Shown here in pieces: positions 23,677-34,450 of a stretch of DNA of 64,000 nt. This DNA is from Onchidella celtica. Taxonomy: Eukaryota; Mollusca; Gastropoda; Systellommatophora; Onchidiidae. Made by a program: the position numbers and the translations under genes. The notes beneath the pieces were generated by a model that had not been told where the DNA came from, did not search any database, and saw nothing but the letters and a program-made list of their open reading frames with translations. Location of the stretch: the NCBI GenBank assembly GCA_963931925.1, contig OZ007572.1, positions 21,694,882 to 21,758,881 of the forward strand. Reading direction: 5' to 3'. Within the stretch, counting starts at the first letter, position 1. Every line of letters begins with the position of its first letter.

Positions 23677-26189
23677 CAATTACCAGTCGAGTCGTCAGTC
23701 AGAGACTCCTGGAAGTTCCTAACTTAATTAACACGCCCCCCGACAGAAACTTGTTCGTAAAGTCCCATTTAGTACACCAAGTAATTGCTCCTGGGGTAAT
23801 CAACTTGGCCTTGGGTAACTGGTATGCAATAACGTAATCAAGCCTCTGGACGTCTTCTGCAATTGTTGACTGAGTGAAATTTTGTTGAAACCCGTGTTTC
23901 ATAGCAAGCTTCTTTGATTCAAGTTTATATGTTTTGTGTATCTGTATTCGCTTTGCTTCCGTTGAGTGCATTGAGAGCTGTTTTATTTGGTACTTTCAAC
24001 TTACAGAGTACAAGAAGAATAAACACCAGCCTTTGGCCAGGATGTTTATAAGGAATTTATCTGATTTAAAAGCCAATATTGTGTGGAAATGATCTACCCC
24101 CTTCAGTGGCGCGGGACATGACGGAGTAGAGGACTGATCTTGTACGTATCGTGCCCTTTCATTACTTGGCCACACGAGGAGAATTACCAAACAGTCTGAG
24201 CTGTGACAGCACGGAAACCAACCTGAAATATACAGTACAGTTTCCACGGAACTTCCGTATATCACGGCCCAGGAGGAGACGAGCTCCATCCATTACGTTA
24301 CAATCTTGTCTAGACTGTAATCTCCATTGGTTTAGGTCACCAGTTACATGAAGAAGTTATTACAGTGATGATAGTGTACTATTGTGATTGGAAATGAGTG
24401 GAGCGAGTTTCAAAAGACCATATTAAATGAGTCCACTTTTTACACTGATAATCAAGTCTGGTCTGAAATATGAACATTATCCACTTCACTATTTTTGACA
24501 TTTTCTCTAGCCTTACTGTCCCGATGTAATGGACGAACTATTATTATTACTGTCCCGATGTTTAGATAGATCTAGAAGTTTCTTATTACTTCTTATGAAT
24601 TTGCATTGAATGAAAACATTGGCCATGCCATGATGTAGGATGATATTCGACTTGCTCGGAAGCGAAAAATGGTGTGGCGGAATGAGTGCTTGCACTGCAG
24701 TTTTTATACCGAAGACATTAGGCTGTAAGTGTGTGAATGTAAATGAATGGGGCGGGCTTATAATGGCGGAAGCACGGTGTGTTTATGTGTGTGTTACAAC
24801 AGAGTTTGCGTTCAGCTGTGTTACTTACTCGTTTATGACCATGTTGGTTTCTAATTTGAGTTTTCTGTGTAAAGATGCTTGTGTTGTTGTTGTCGTGGTG
24901 ATGGTGATGGTGGTTTTCATGGATGCATCCTTTTTATTTATTACACTAGTAAAGCTAAAAGCACTTACCACTTATCAAAGCGCCAGATGGTATTGCAGCA
25001 AGGTAAAAAAAAATAAGGGTATTGTTCCGCATAGCCCGAAGTACGGTGATCCAGACAGGGTCGAGGACAATTGTGTCGTTAGATATTCAACTCTATGTTG
25101 AAGCAAAAATAGCGAAATTTAATCCATAATTAATGTCGTTTATTCCTCCTTAGTTTAAAATCAATAACTTTTAATTACTCTTCTTCTGTTCCTCGTTACG
25201 TAGATTCTTTTATTTATCCTTTCCATTGATCTGCATTGCTCTTGAGAAAGGTAAATATTTGTTGCAGTGTTTCTTTTCATTTCTATTTTTTTAAGGCTGG
25301 GTAAACATTGAAAGGAATCAGAATGTTGTTCATTTTATTCAGTCTTGCAAACTCGTTCAAGCTGCTGTTGCAAACAGTAACTTGACTCTTGTTTCTATCT
25401 ATTTGAATAGTGTGTGTCATGTGCGTGTTTTAAAACCATGTTTTCTACTGTCAGCAGATGGGAGGGTGATAAATAAATCATCTGTTTTATGGGTGACGTC
25501 AGCTTTTTTTTCTTTTTTTTCTTTGATAAATCGGTTGGATTGATTTATTGTTAGTGGGGACAGAATGACTGAAAAAAACTTACATGGGGTGATGGATATA
25601 TTTAGAAAGAATGGTATTCTTGGAAACGCAGAAACATAGTTACAATGGGGCGTTTTCTTAATTGCGTTATGTCTTTTTCACTTTTGCTCAGGTTCGACTT
25701 CATCGGGTATTTTCCATATTGTTGTATGCGCATTTTTGTCTTTTCGAGAAAATGAGGATTGAAACTTTGAAGAATTGTGTAAATAAGAGGACATTCTGTC
25801 ACAAACACAAATATATCTCGAAACATTTTTAACGATTGGAATAAAACTTATTTGTATAATGAAATTAGAAGTGAAAGAATCATTTTCATGACAAAACCTC
25901 ATAATCCGCAAAATGTCGGGTACAACAATATGGCGAATACCTCACTCTTTATTTGATAATGGCAGACCTGCCAAGAGTGTAGTTCGTTGTACAGGACTGT
26001 CCTGTTGTTGTTTTTTTTTTAGTGTTTCCTGGAGGGCATGGGGGAAATATTGCCTACAAAATTTAAGAAATTCCTGCCAGTTTGAAGATAGAAACCTGTG
26101 TAGTAAAGTTGAAGGCAGTGCTGGCTGTATGCACATTATTTTAAGCCTGCTAATAATATAATATGTCTTGTTCTTGTTGTTTTGTGTTC
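23677..26189. other. No gene recognised
   Basis: Noncoding in appearance. The frame at 24640-25101 (153 codons) has no recognised domain; its Val/Met-rich part derives from a GTGATGGTG-type repeat. The minus frame 23699-23971 is likewise unrecognised. Confidence 0.5.
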
Positions 26190-26370
26190 TTGATAGGCCT
26201 CCGCCAACGATCTCCATTCTTCTGTTTTTTGTCCATCTTGTCCATGCCTGTCCAGCTTTCAGCACAACATCGTCGTCGACACGGTCTCTCGGGACTCCCT
26301 TTTGTTATCTTTCCTTTTCCAAGCATCCATTCAGCTCAGCGCTTTGTCCATCCTGTTGTTTTTCATTCAT
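26190..26370 (-). pseudogene. LINE 3'-end remnant, frameshifted
   Basis: Minus strand carries GGAAAAGGAAAG, CCCGAGAGAC and GATGTTGTGCTGAAAGC in the same order and spacing as in 15687-15971, so both derive from one LINE family. The encoded pattern (GKGKxxxGxPER then LKAGQAWTRW) needs frame changes to read through, so the copy is dead. Confidence 0.55.
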
Positions 26371-26471
26371 CCAGTATGGCCAGCCCATTTCCGTTTTTTG
26401 TCCTGGTATAAATTTCACAATGTCTAGAACCTGGGTCTTTTGGGTCTTTCAAGTCCGTGGTCCTATTGGGG

Positions 26472-26740
26472 GGTAGGATCGAGTACCTAGTCTTCTCGGA
26501 TAAGGACGAAAAAATTCGGAGGGCCCGTGTGCACGTTGCGCACGTTAAAGATACCTTGGCAGTTGGAAATCGTAAAAAGCAGGCCGAAAGGCCGCTGCCC
26601 GGGCAAAATTGAAATTAATAGATTAAAAATTTATCCATATCATCCCCCCCCCCACCCCCCCGCCAGAACAAGAAATAATAAAACAAGTAAAGTGAGGTGT
26701 AAATGCCAAGGGCAGCGAACCTCCTAAAATAAAGACCTCA
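26472..26740 (+). mobile_element. SINE copy, 5' truncated
   Basis: Matches the full SINE at 54484-54818: GGATCGAGTACCTAGTCTTC, GGAGGGCCCGTGTGCACG, GCCGCTGCCCGGGCAA and, at the end, GTGAGGTGTAAATGCCAAGG. It also holds GCGCACGTTAAAGAT, a stretch that is shortened in the 54-kb copy. The tRNA-like head is missing. A C-rich run lies at 26643-26660. Confidence 0.8.
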
Positions 26741-26985
26741 AATCAAACCAAACCTGGGTCTGCCTCCGAATATCATTGTGAGGGATTTTGTCAGTAACCT
26801 ATATTTTGAAAATCTTTCAGATATACATAAAGTACATTTTATGAGCTGTGAAGTGGGTTACCGCTTGGTGTATTCTTTTTGTATGGGAATCTTAACTAAC
26901 TGCCAGTTTCAGTTTGCCTTCTCGAAGGCATGGGTCTGCATGCTCCTTGGGGTAACCGATAATCCCGAATCGGCGTGGTCATTTT

Positions 26986-27219
26986 GCGATCTTAGGTCTT
27001 GTTACTTCTATCTCCATTCTGTGAAAAACTGCAGATCTTCTAGTATGTAGTAGAGGTGTAACAAATGCACACCCTGGCATTTGTTTAAGCACTTAACACG
27101 CTGCTTCACACTTCCGATTTATTCGTACTCTTTATCATAATACCAAGGCAGCAAACGTTTAACGCGGAATTTCTCAATTGTGCAAAAAGTGGAATTGGAA
27201 CAAACAAACAAAGTAGCGA
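26986..27219 (+). mobile_element. Element A copy 4
   Basis: Full-length but diverged: starts GCGATCTTAGGTCTTGTTAC, ends AAAGTAGCGA. Keeps CTAGTATGTAGTAGAGGTGT and GCAAAAAGTGGAATTGGAAC. Confidence 0.85.
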
Positions 27220-28463
27220 TTTAGTTGGCAGATCTGAAATGAATCTAATATTAAAATTTGTCAACTTGATATTCAAGTTTGGATATGTAATAGAAAATTT
27301 TGCCACTGTATTTTTTGGTCATCGTTCACGATGCCGTAAAGAGTATATAATGAAGAGATTGATGAAATGTTCACACGCTCGTGCCGTTTCATTGATTGGC
27401 AGCACGAACTGACTGTATTGTGACATCGATTTCTACACATCACCGATGACATGTCTGCTACAGTCAAACATGTCCTGTCTGTCCATTCTGTGGCTTCAGA
27501 TATACGGACGCCCTGCTGTCTTCGGTATGACTGTCTATTTTGTCTCACTTTCTGCTCCCTCATCTCTCCCCTCTTCCATTTTTTTTTCGGGGAGAAGGAC
27601 GGAGGAGTAACCACGAGAATATGCATGTGGGATCCGTTTTCTTTTCTACCAATCCGTTTCATGTCATGAGTAAAGTCCTTCCCATATTACCGCGTCCCCT
27701 TAGAACGACAAGGTTCTAACTCCCTTCCATCATCTTTTGAGAAATTGATGATTGAAATTTCAGTTGCTCATGTAGTTTTTAGAAATACGACTTTTTTCTC
27801 TTTAGTATTACTTACAAATTACACATCGAATTCGCTTGATACTTTGACACAAAATGGAGAGGGCCCGTGAAAGTAGTGTGTAGTATGTATTCGGCGCATA
27901 AGGTAGAGATAGAACCTTGTAATTTTAAGGGGACGACTGGATAACCGTAGAATGTCAGTGTACGTCTTTCCGTTATTACCTGAAAAACGCCGCTGGTCCT
28001 CATTTTGATCCCTGGGCACTTTGACCCTGGACAAAAGTTTTGTATTGTCAGTAACTATGATGGCTGTCCAACGCTTATTCAAAAATTATTTGCTCAGAAA
28101 GTTCCAGATATTTCCATGTAAACCAACGTGCCAGGGCCAGATATGAACGATGTTTTGTTGATGTATACTAACGACTATACCCGATACCTGTGTTACACAG
28201 TGCCCTCTGCTTCCCTGTTTTTCGTAATGATGTTCATAATCAGACACTGACAACTGGTGCCGGTGTTGTTATGTGTCCACCCTTCAGGTTTTCTTTATTT
28301 GGCACAGTGCTACTTAGAAAACCCCGAAATCTCGACTCTCCTCGAGTCATTACGTAGAAAACATTAATGGAGATAAATTGTCAGCTGTTGATATCACACG
28401 CTGGCAAAGTTGAGGTCACAAATTAAATACTGCATGAGGAGGGGGGGGGGGGATAAGCAAAAC
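27220..28463. other. No gene recognised apart from element H fragment
   Basis: Contains the element H fragment listed separately and a 12-nt G run (28441-28452). No exon supported. Confidence 0.5.
27692..27775 (-). mobile_element. Element H fragment
   Basis: Begins GCGTCCCCTTAGAACGACAAG, the inverted counterpart of the right end of the element at 62302-62527. Similarity continues inward (AGAAATTGATGATTGAAA and GTTGCTCATG against the reverse of about 62448-62500). Only one end was identified. Confidence 0.6.
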
Positions 28464-28930
28464 CCGCGTTGGTGCGAGCGTGATTGTGCTATCTAATAGA
28501 TATACTTTCTGAAATAAGCGACTAGATTTTTATTCTTTCGCTTTACTCGAATTAGGTCAGGTAAAACTAAAAGCGAATTATTTCTCTTTTGTTTTCTGCA
28601 AATGAGTCTCATTTGTGTTATTCAGACCAGGATCCACGGGGTTGTGAGCGTGATCCTGTCATCAGTCAAAAACTGTTTTGAAATATTTATTTGTTCTTGT
28701 TTTTTTAGGAGCTTGTGATGGCGTTAATTGGGCCATGTCAAAGTTAATTATTTCCCTTCTGTTCTCTATAAATGGTTCCAATTTGTGTTAAACAGATCAA
28801 AAAACCGCGAGGACGTGAGCTTAATTCTGTTAGCTAGTAAAAAAATACTTCTGAAAATCTGTATCTATTTCTGTCTTTTAGGAGCATGCGGGTGGCTTGA
28901 ATTACTTCAGGTAGAAGAAAGTTTAAAATA
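28464..28930 (+). repeat. 171-bp tandem repeat, about 2.7 copies
   Basis: The related phrases TGCGAGCGTGATTGTG (28472), TGTGAGCGTGATCCTG (28644) and CGTGAGCTTAATTCTG (28815) recur every 171-172 bp with similar flanks. Copies two and three each contain a T-rich tract ending in TTTTAGGAGC. Divergence between units is considerable. The period is close to nucleosome-repeat length, as in many animal satellites. Confidence 0.75.
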
Positions 28931-29028
28931 AAATTTGGGAAAAACCCAAAAACATGTCGAAAGTAGGTCAACCATCAGAGAGAGTGGTGAGGCCATGAGG
29001 GGCGAAAAGTCAGGCAAACAATACATGG

Positions 29029-29402
29029 CACTAGTTCTTGATAGTTATGTCTCCATTTTCTGAAAACATAAAAAATCTGGGAGATCTTTTAGTACGTTGA
29101 AGAGGTATAACAAATGCACACTTTGACACACGTAAACTGCATTGTGGCATTTATCAAGCTGTTTCACAGTTCCCAACTAGTCTAATTCCTTATCATAATG
29201 TTGTTGTTGTTAGGGGAGCGTAGACGACTTACAAAGCCGGAAAGAGAAAAACTGACCTGTTTTCACTGCTCATCTATAGCTTAGTGTGTAAAATACCACG
29301 GTCCCGTAACAACAGCTATAATAGTAAAGCCGCCAACGTTTAACGTCGAATTTCTCAGTTGTGCCAAAAAGTGGAGTTGGAACAAACAAGAACTAAGGTT
29401 GT
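29029..29402 (+). mobile_element. Element A copy 5 with nested element B
   Basis: A-family sequence at 29029-29203 and 29316-29402, interrupted by element B. The right part reads GCCGCCAACGTTTAACGTCG and ends GAACTAAGGTTGTC. Confidence 0.88.
29204..29315 (+). mobile_element. Element B copy 3, inside element A
   Basis: Starts TGTTGTTAGGGGAGCG and ends CGGTCCCGTAACAACAG. The surrounding A sequence resumes with ATAATAGTAAAGCC, and ATAAT also precedes the insertion, a plausible short target duplication. The interior differs from copies 1 and 2 and is closer to the diverged copy at 58818. Confidence 0.8.
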
Positions 29403-29434
29403 CAGTAGGCTATATCAGCTTGACAAGTACAAAG

Positions 29435-29855
29435 GGCAATGTTTGTCTTTGTTCAAGGCAAGGCTGAGATTTGCCTCTTTTCAGGACAGGGTTAAAGTTT
29501 GGTTCTTTTGAAGGCAAGGTTAAGGTTTGTCCTTTTCATGGCAAGGTTAAGGTTTGTCTCTTTTCAAGGCAAGATTGAGGTTTGTGTCTTTTGAAGGCAA
29601 GCTTGAGGTTTGTCTCTTTTCAGGGCAAGGTTAAGGTTTGTCTCTATTCAGGGCAAGGTTAAGGTTTGTCTCTTATCAGGGCAAGGTTAAGGTTTGTCTC
29701 TATTCAGGGCAAGGTTAAAGTTTGTCTCTTTTCAAGGCAAGATTGAGGTTTGTCTCTTTTCATGGCGGGATTGAGATTTGTCTCTTTTCAAGGGGGGCTT
29801 CAGATTTGTCTCTTTCAGGGCAAGGTTAAGGTTTGTCTCTTGTCAGGGCAAGATT
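29435..29855 (+). repeat. 28-bp minisatellite, about 14 units
   Basis: Units of 27-28 bp, typical unit GTTAAGGTTTGTCTCTTTTC followed by AGGGCAAG. The array stops 95 bp before the DCP1 exon. Several units contain a pyrimidine tract ending in CAG, so they resemble 3' splice sites; CAAG|GTTAAG resembles a weak donor. Confidence 0.93.
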
Positions 29856-29949
29856 AAGACCACGGAACTTGGGAATTTTTGGTCAATCTGGTGAAAGCCT
29901 AATTCTTCTCGTTTTTCTAAATGCATTTCTCACGTTCTGTCTTCTCCAG

Positions 29950-30092
29950 GTCAGCAAGCCCGACCTATGGTTTGATGATCCTGAACAGGAAAGATCTGAA
30001 CAATCTGGTACAGCCGCTGACCAGCCAGGTGGAGTTTCATCTGAACACACCTTTCTTGCTCTACAAGAAGCTAGCGGATGATTTAGAAGAAG
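29950..30092 (+). CDS. DCP1: DCP1 exon, mRNA-decapping activator EVH1 domain
   Basis: DCP1 activates the decapping enzyme DCP2 in the cytoplasm and P-bodies. The translated exon contains SASPTYGLMILNRK, a VQPLTSQVEFHL stretch and PFLLYKKLADDLEE, which line up with the DCP1 pattern (RSASPxxGFxIxNR, VEPxxxxLEFQL, PFLLYRN) of the EVH1/WH1-like domain. The exon is 143 nt. Acceptor: TTCTGTCTTCTCCAG|G; donor: GAAG|GTGAGT. It starts with the last base of a split Arg codon and ends with the first base (G) of a codon completed by CC at 47186. It is longer than vertebrate DCP1 by about four residues after FLLY. The open frame beyond 30092 runs into a CT tract and is not coding. The preceding exon, which should end in a TLFVY-like segment, was not found. 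Confidence 0.88.
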
Positions 30093-30359
30093 GTGAGTTA
30101 TGTGACAGCAATGCTGTGTTTGTACTGTCCAGTACTGTGAAGTGTTTTATAATGGTGATAATTTCTGCCATCGGCAATGTTTGTCTTTGCTGTATAATGC
30201 AAAATTCCACCATCTGTCTTCATCAGCAGCTGATTCTTCTTTTTCTCCTTTCTTCTCCTTCTTCTTCTAGTTTGTTAATATTCTACAATCATAGAGGGCT
30301 TGCAGCACTTGCTATCTTTCTCCTCATCCTCCCCACAAACCCCCTCCATCTTTCTCATT

Positions 30360-30461
30360 TTCTCTCTCTCCCTCTCTCTCCCTCACACACTCTCTCTCTC
30401 TCTTTCTTTCTCTCTCTCCCCCCCTCTCTCCCCCCTCTCTCTCTCTTTCTCTCTCTCTCTG

Positions 30462-30556
<95 letters not shown>
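30360..30556. repeat. (CT)n tract in DCP1 intron
   Basis: About 200 bp, the last 90 bp pure CT. In a DCP1 pre-mRNA it would be a (CU)n tract, a sequence type bound by PTB-family splicing regulators in animals; any such role here is inference. Confidence 0.97.
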
Positions 30557-30557
<1 letters not shown>

Positions 30558-32041
30558 ATATATTACATTGGCAGTCAGTTTATTGGTGAGAAGAAATCGG
30601 TGCAATACTCCTTTCAACGACACAAAAAAAAAAGTTGTGCTTTTTGTCTTTTGTTTTTATTAAATTTTCTTTCATTTGGGTATTATTTTACGTTTGTTGG
30701 TGGGTGGTTCCAGAAGGTCAATATCAAATACTGCTTTGCTCTTCAGAATGTTGAACATCGAAGGTGAATAACTGTGAAAGAAGAATACACTTAAAAATCA
30801 CATTGCAAAACGAGAGATACTAAGCAATGGTTTTTGTAAGTACTCTTCTCATATGTAGGAGATTTGCACCAAGTACGGTCAGATTTTCAACTCCGACGGT
30901 GAGGTTGGCAAGGGAAACTTGAGCAAATAACTGTACGGGATGATAATTCTGGCGTTTCTTGTAGTGTTAGAGCTTGTGACAGAATTTGCACTTGAGACAT
31001 TTGATCCCGAAGATCACTGAAGTTGTGTGTGTGTGTGTGTGTCTGTGTGTGTGTGTGTGTTTGTGCCCGGACACGCGAGCAGGATAAGCGTATACACTCG
31101 CAGTCATGCTCTCCAGGGCGCACGTCAGCCCAAGCATTCGGTTGAGGAATGTTATGATGAAGGAGCTGTTCTTAGGGAAGTGCGGTATATTTTACACTAT
31201 AAGGCTTTGTAATTAGACTACGTGCCCCTAGCAACAGTTGAAAAGTGTCAGTGTCCGGGGGGGGGGGGGGGGAGGGTGTCAGACCCCGAGTGTAAAATTT
31301 ACATTAAACAGCAAGGTGGGAAGGGTAGAGCCCTGAAGTTCTTGTCCATTACATGTACGTGCAACGCTGTCGTTGTTCCTGGGAAGGGGAATGGTGGTTA
31401 TCTTCTCAGTGCTGTCCTATGTATGTTGTTGTTATCATTTCAAAGCCGTGGATGCATATTGCTAATGGAAGTGGCCAAGTAAGGGGGCGGGGTGGGGCAT
31501 TGGCGCTGACGAGGGACAGTTGTTGTTGTTTATTAAATCTGTATGGGTTCAAAGCCCTGCGGTTTTTTGCCTGAGAATCATCCAGAGAAGTGGGCTTTGT
31601 CAAAACCACCTGTTAGGGTGTACTTAGGGCCCTTTGAACCGTGGCTGGGGGCTGGAGGGGGATAGGAGAATTAATGGCAAATTATTACTCAGGGGAATAT
31701 TTTTGTTGTTTGTTTGTTGTTTTTGCTATTGATGTTTTTTTCCAAACACGATAACTGTGATGTTTGCTGAATGTAAAGCCACGGTATCTTGATAACTTTT
31801 TGGTCATGTGTAAGTTGACATGAAGCCAAGAGAAGGGCTGCATTAGGGGATTTTCGAATGGTGGTAACTTTGCATGTCTGTTTCCCCCATAAATCCCTAG
31901 CAGAGTTGTGCCCAGTTTGTAGTGGAGATGATCACAAAACTTCACAACTGTAATTCGGAAGGAACCAGTGGCGCTTGCTATGAAAGCAGTAGAATATACA
32001 CCATCGTATGTATATCATGTGGTTATTTAGAATTACTCCCA
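30557..32041. other. Intronic, no exon; GT tract and G run
   Basis: Holds (GT)n at about 31023-31062, an element B fragment at 31197-31237, and a 16-nt G run at 31257-31272. No exon supported. Confidence 0.6.
31197..31237 (+). mobile_element. Element B 3' fragment
   Basis: TTTGTAATTAGACTACGTGC and CCCTAGCAACAG match the right end of element B copies 1 and 2. Confidence 0.6.
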
Positions 32042-32300
32042 TGTCCCTTGTATTACTGTACATCATTCTGTACTTGCGTCAGTAGTTTCACGAATTTTTC
32101 TATTATGCCTTGTACCATTGTGCATCCGTATATGCGTCAGTGAGCCTTGTACCATTGTACATTTGTACATGCGCCAGTGGTTATATCGTATTGATTGCTC
32201 TATGTGCCTTGTACCATTGTACATCTGTTTATTGCGTCAGTGGTTATATCGTAATGATTACTCTATGTACGATTGTACATCTGTACTTGCGTCTTATAAG
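32042..32300 (+). repeat. 62-bp degenerate tandem repeat, 4-5 units
   Basis: Recurring CCTTGTACCATTGTACAT, TGCGTCAGTGG and TTATATCGTAATGATT segments with starts near 32042, 32107, 32145, 32207 and 32269. The second unit is shortened to 38 bp. Small frames here are artefacts. Confidence 0.85.
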
Positions 32301-33206
32301 AACTACGATAATGCCTTTGCCAAAATATTATAAACGGCACAGAAAAATTGTGTGGTCGCAGCAAGGCTTGAAGCAAAGTCAAAAATTGGCAAAAAGAAAA
32401 ATTTGTATGTAGCAAAACCTAGCTTTAGAAATAATACCCAAACGTAACAATAAAACACAAACTGAAAGGGAAGACAGAAAATGTCGCTATTGAGGCATCA
32501 GCCTTCTTCGAGGAAAAAAAAGTACCATTGTTTTTGTACATACACCGGCGATTGTCAGAATCACTGCCTGCTGCCTTGTACTCGGTAACGTTTATCCAAA
32601 GCCCACGCAATGATCTTCTTCTGATCCAGAGCTGCTATGTTTGAACATTTGCACGACGACAGGGGTGGGCTTGTGCACGTGAGTGCATACCTGTACCCCT
32701 GGCTTTTTTCAAAGGTTCCGTCACTCCACAGTTTGCACCTTTGACAATCGGTGGATGTAACATTTGTCTGGTAACAAACCTCAGGAACCCCAACAACCGA
32801 AAACCGCCATTCCGCCCTGTCTGCACTCCCCACGTGAAGTAATGCTCAATAACGATAGAACCCCCCAGTGACATTAAGTGTTTGTTACTTTTGCACTACA
32901 TGGTATTTTCCTTCTCCGGATCTGGCAATGGCATACCCATGCAGGAGCATACAGAAGAGGTGAAAATTTAGGGCGTAACCCATTTTAACCGGACTTAGCC
33001 AAAAGATAGAGAGAGCTGAAAGATATTTAGACTAAACTTTTGACAAGTAAAAACGGAAGTATCCTGATCCTTCCAGAAACTGTGCAGTACGCCATGTTGA
33101 CATTTGGTTTTTCATTTGTGCCCGCGATTGAAAGAGTGTTCAAACTCCAGTTTTATTGGAAACTGAAATAATCTTAAGTGCGTGTACAGGACTGTTCAGT
33201 GTCTCG
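32301..33206. other. Intronic, no exon recognised
   Basis: Two overlapping minus-strand frames at 32561-32874 show no known domain. Nothing else stands out. Confidence 0.5.
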
Positions 33207-33340
33207 GCGGATGGTTGGTGAGCTCTTCTGTTGTGGTAGGGTCTCTTTCTGTCATGTCGCTCTGTCTATAGTCTTGCCCTTTCCTAGCACACTGTGACCA
33301 TTGTCATGTCTTTGTGTTTTCGCTAAATTCCAAACAAAAC
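33207..33340 (+). repeat. Element D copy 3
   Basis: GCGGATGGTTGGTGAGCTCT, TAGGGTCTCTTTCTGTC, CCTAGCACACTGTGACC, then a diverged end with CCAAACAAAAC. Confidence 0.8.
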
Positions 33341-33753
33341 AACAACAAAAAATACCTCCAGTTTTAAATAGACCAAAGGATCTGACACCACCGAGATGAA
33401 AGTTGACTAAATTCTTTCCCCGTTGCTTTTTTTTTTATTATTATTATTTTGCATAGCCTACTATTTCATTCAAAGTGAATAAAATGTTCAAACTCAATTA
33501 TTTTTCTCAAGAACAGTGTTGGCAGTTGTAAACGAGTGTCTTTTACACGGTTAAAGTAATAATAGAAGCGTGTCTTTCTGCCTTGAATGATTTATGAGCC
33601 TCACGCCATTTTACACACAGCCGTTGAGTTTGTAGGGGTTTGAAATGGTGAAATAGCAGTGGAAAGCTGTTGTATACATGTGATGTTGCATTTCATAGGC
33701 GTCTCTTACTTTTTCTTTCATGATGAAAATTAAGGACTTTGTGAACCCTGTTT

Positions 33754-33853
33754 CAAAAACTAATCCCTGCCACAAAAACACACAGAAACAAGAACAAGAA
33801 ATGTGAGGTGTAAATACTAGTGAGGCAGCGAACCTCCTAAAACAAAGATCCAA
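33754..33853 (+). mobile_element. SINE 3'-end fragment
   Basis: AAAAACTAATCCCTGCCACA, ACACACAGAAACAAGAACAA and GTGAGGTGTAAATAC match the end of the SINE at 54484 in reverse complement. Confidence 0.75.
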
Positions 33854-34311
33854 ACACAGACACGGCCATTCAGCCTTTAGGGTTTTGTTGTTGTTTTTTA
33901 AGCTCCTGGCAAATTTTGTTTTTTGACACATGAGGTCTTTTTCTGTAGCACAGCGGTTTTGCTGCTTCATTATAATTATCTGGAGCTGTGTAATTATCTT
34001 CTGTGGAATTCCTTATTGTCCCGTACTTTTATTCACACAATGCGATTTGCCTGCATCCACCCCCCGTCAGTGCCCCTGTCATTATTTTGCATTGCGTTTA
34101 CGCAACGCATAGTTCAGTCCAGCAACTCCAACAACGTTGACACGCACATGCACGTCACACAGCCGTGGGTACGGTAGTGTGTTCTGTCGTTTCACGGGAA
34201 AAGAGTAAGACTGAATGTGCCAAAAACGTATTTTAGGGGGGAAAAAATAAATAAACCATATCTCAGTTAGTCTCGCTCTATTTTGTGGTGATCAAATGAA
34301 CCTATTGAACG

Positions 34312-34450
34312 ACGAGAGAGAGAGAGAGAGAAAGACAGTCAGACAAACAGACAGACACAATATCAGGCAGAAAGACAGGTGGACAGAGCCAGTGAAAGAG
34401 TATGCGTGAGAAGGAGAGAGAGGAGGAAGGGAGAGAGAGAGAGAGAGAGA
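34312..34450. repeat. GA-rich tract
   Basis: GA dinucleotides with ACAGACAG and GGAGAGAG interruptions. Confidence 0.93.

Noticed and set aside
24640..25101. 153-codon frame
   Set aside because: Unrecognised and partly low-complexity; length is compatible with chance in a 64-kb window.
29435..29855. CRISPR-like or telomere-like array
   Set aside because: Adjacent 28-bp units without spacers; GGTTAAGG resembles telomere sequence only superficially.
29921..30589. 222-codon frame containing the DCP1 exon
   Set aside because: Only 29950-30092 is coding; a consensus donor ends the exon and the rest runs into the CT tract.
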